A stretch of DNA of 12,390 bases from Nanobdellota archaeon. GTDB taxonomy: Archaea > Nanobdellota > Nanobdellia > Woesearchaeales > GCA-2686295. The stretch's first letter is position 1. Every line of letters starts with the position of its first letter. The stretch is taken from positions 1-12,390 of the forward strand of contig JAHJDK010000241.1 of assembly GCA_018812505.1 (NCBI GenBank), in the 5' to 3' direction. The notes under the pieces are model-generated. The model was not told the DNA's origin and searched no databases. It worked only from the letters and a program-made list of their open reading frames with translations. Of this stretch, positions 11,887-12,390 are shown one piece after another. A program made the translations under genes and the position numbers.

Positions 11887-12390
11887 ATGTATACATTTAG
11901 AAACAATATTTTGGAAGTACTCTCATTGTTCAGAAATGATTATAAAAAAAGGATGTACTTAAGAGAAATTAGTTACACATCCAAAATACCACTAAAAACG
12001 TGCCAGAATACACTCGCAAAATTAGAGAATCAAAAAATCCTGAAAAGTAAAATAGAAGGAAAAAACAAGTATTTCAGTCTAAACATTGACAACATAAAAA
12101 CAAAATTACTGCTGCTACAAACAGAAATATATATGACTGATTTATTCATAGAAAAATATCCACAAATAAATATGTTTATGAAAGAACTTAAAACAAATAA
12201 TCCAGTAATAGTGTTTGGAAGTTTCGCAAAATTCAAAGCAGAAACAAATTCAGATATAGATTTGCTTATAATAACAGAAAAAGAAGAAACCTTGCCATTC
12301 CACTTATTATCAATAAAAACACATAAAACAATTATGAAAGAAAAAACATTCCTTAAAGCATTAAAAGAACAAGAAAACCTTGTTAAAGAA
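11887..12390 (+). CDS. Winged-helix protein fused to a minimal nucleotidyltransferase, 3' end cut by window
   Basis: An open frame from ATG 11887 to the right edge (168 residues, C-terminus missing). Residues 5-66 read as a winged helix: a first helix NNILEVLSLF, YLREISYTSKIPLKTCQNTLAKLENQKIL as the helix-turn-helix, then a wing KIEGKNKYFSL. Residues 108-129 carry the nucleotidyltransferase signature IVFGSF...NSDIDLLII, with the GS pair at 111-112 and metal-binding Asp123 and Asp125. Such wHTH-NTase fusions are common in archaea; the NTase domain is the MNT type found in HEPN-MNT toxin-antitoxin pairs, where it adds AMP to the HEPN partner. Whether a HEPN gene follows lies outside the window. 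Codons are rich in A-ending forms (ATA, ACA, AAA), unlike the T-rich GluRS gene, which hints at a different origin. Confidence 0.82.
   Translation, partial: MYTFRNNILEVLSLFRNDYKKRMYLREISYTSKIPLKTCQNTLAKLENQKILKSKIEGKNKYFSLNIDNIKTKLLLLQTEIYMTDLFIEKYPQINMFMKELKTNNPVIVFGSFAKFKAETNSDIDLLIITEKEETLPFHLLSIKTHKTIMKEKTFLKALKEQENLVKE

Overview
The window reads as a piece of an AT-rich archaeal chromosome, most likely from the DPANN group (Woesearchaeota/Pacearchaeota-like). Support comes from the archaeal-type glutamyl-tRNA synthetase, a small archaeal histone-fold protein, a RibL-type FAD synthetase, TATA-like boxes about 26 bases upstream of start codons, and a membrane-anchored protein with the N-terminal pattern (AQITIF...GL) often seen in DPANN surface proteins. 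The phylum is an inference from these features; no database search was made.

Layout. 1-1783 (minus strand): a nucleotide-salvage cluster of hypoxanthine phosphoribosyltransferase, a HAD-family hydrolase and a HIT-family hydrolase; the last runs off the left edge. 1784-2454: a gene-poor stretch holding two tRNA-Ala genes on the minus strand. tRNA-Ala(CGC) is contiguous but has changed bases at positions 18 and 55. tRNA-Ala(GGC) is interrupted inside its T arm by about 211 bases of hairpin-rich, CpG-rich sequence, and its 3' tail occurs a second time 62 bases further downstream, next to a T-run. This interrupted tRNA is the most unusual object in the window. 2455-8351 (plus strand): a two-gene surface operon, made of a 222-residue membrane-anchored protein and a 1737-residue secreted protein with two tandem beta-helix-like domains and two copies of a cysteine-rich module. 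8385-10055: glutamyl-tRNA synthetase. 10136-10306: a 56-residue histone-fold protein. 10303-11267 (minus strand): two overlapping genes for coiled-coil proteins of unknown function, convergent with the histone gene. 11363-11770: RibL-type FAD synthetase. 11887 to the right edge: a winged-helix/nucleotidyltransferase fusion, truncated by the window.

Expression pattern. The first genes of transcription units (HPRT, HAD, the membrane protein, GluRS, RibL, the wHTH-nucleotidyltransferase) have a TATA-like box about 26 bases before the start codon, which implies leaderless mRNAs. The internal genes HIT and the giant protein, and also the histone and the first coiled-coil gene, have clear Shine-Dalgarno sequences instead. 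Much of the window is housekeeping (purine salvage, translation, FAD, chromatin). The accessory parts are the surface operon, the tRNA insert and the nucleotidyltransferase gene.
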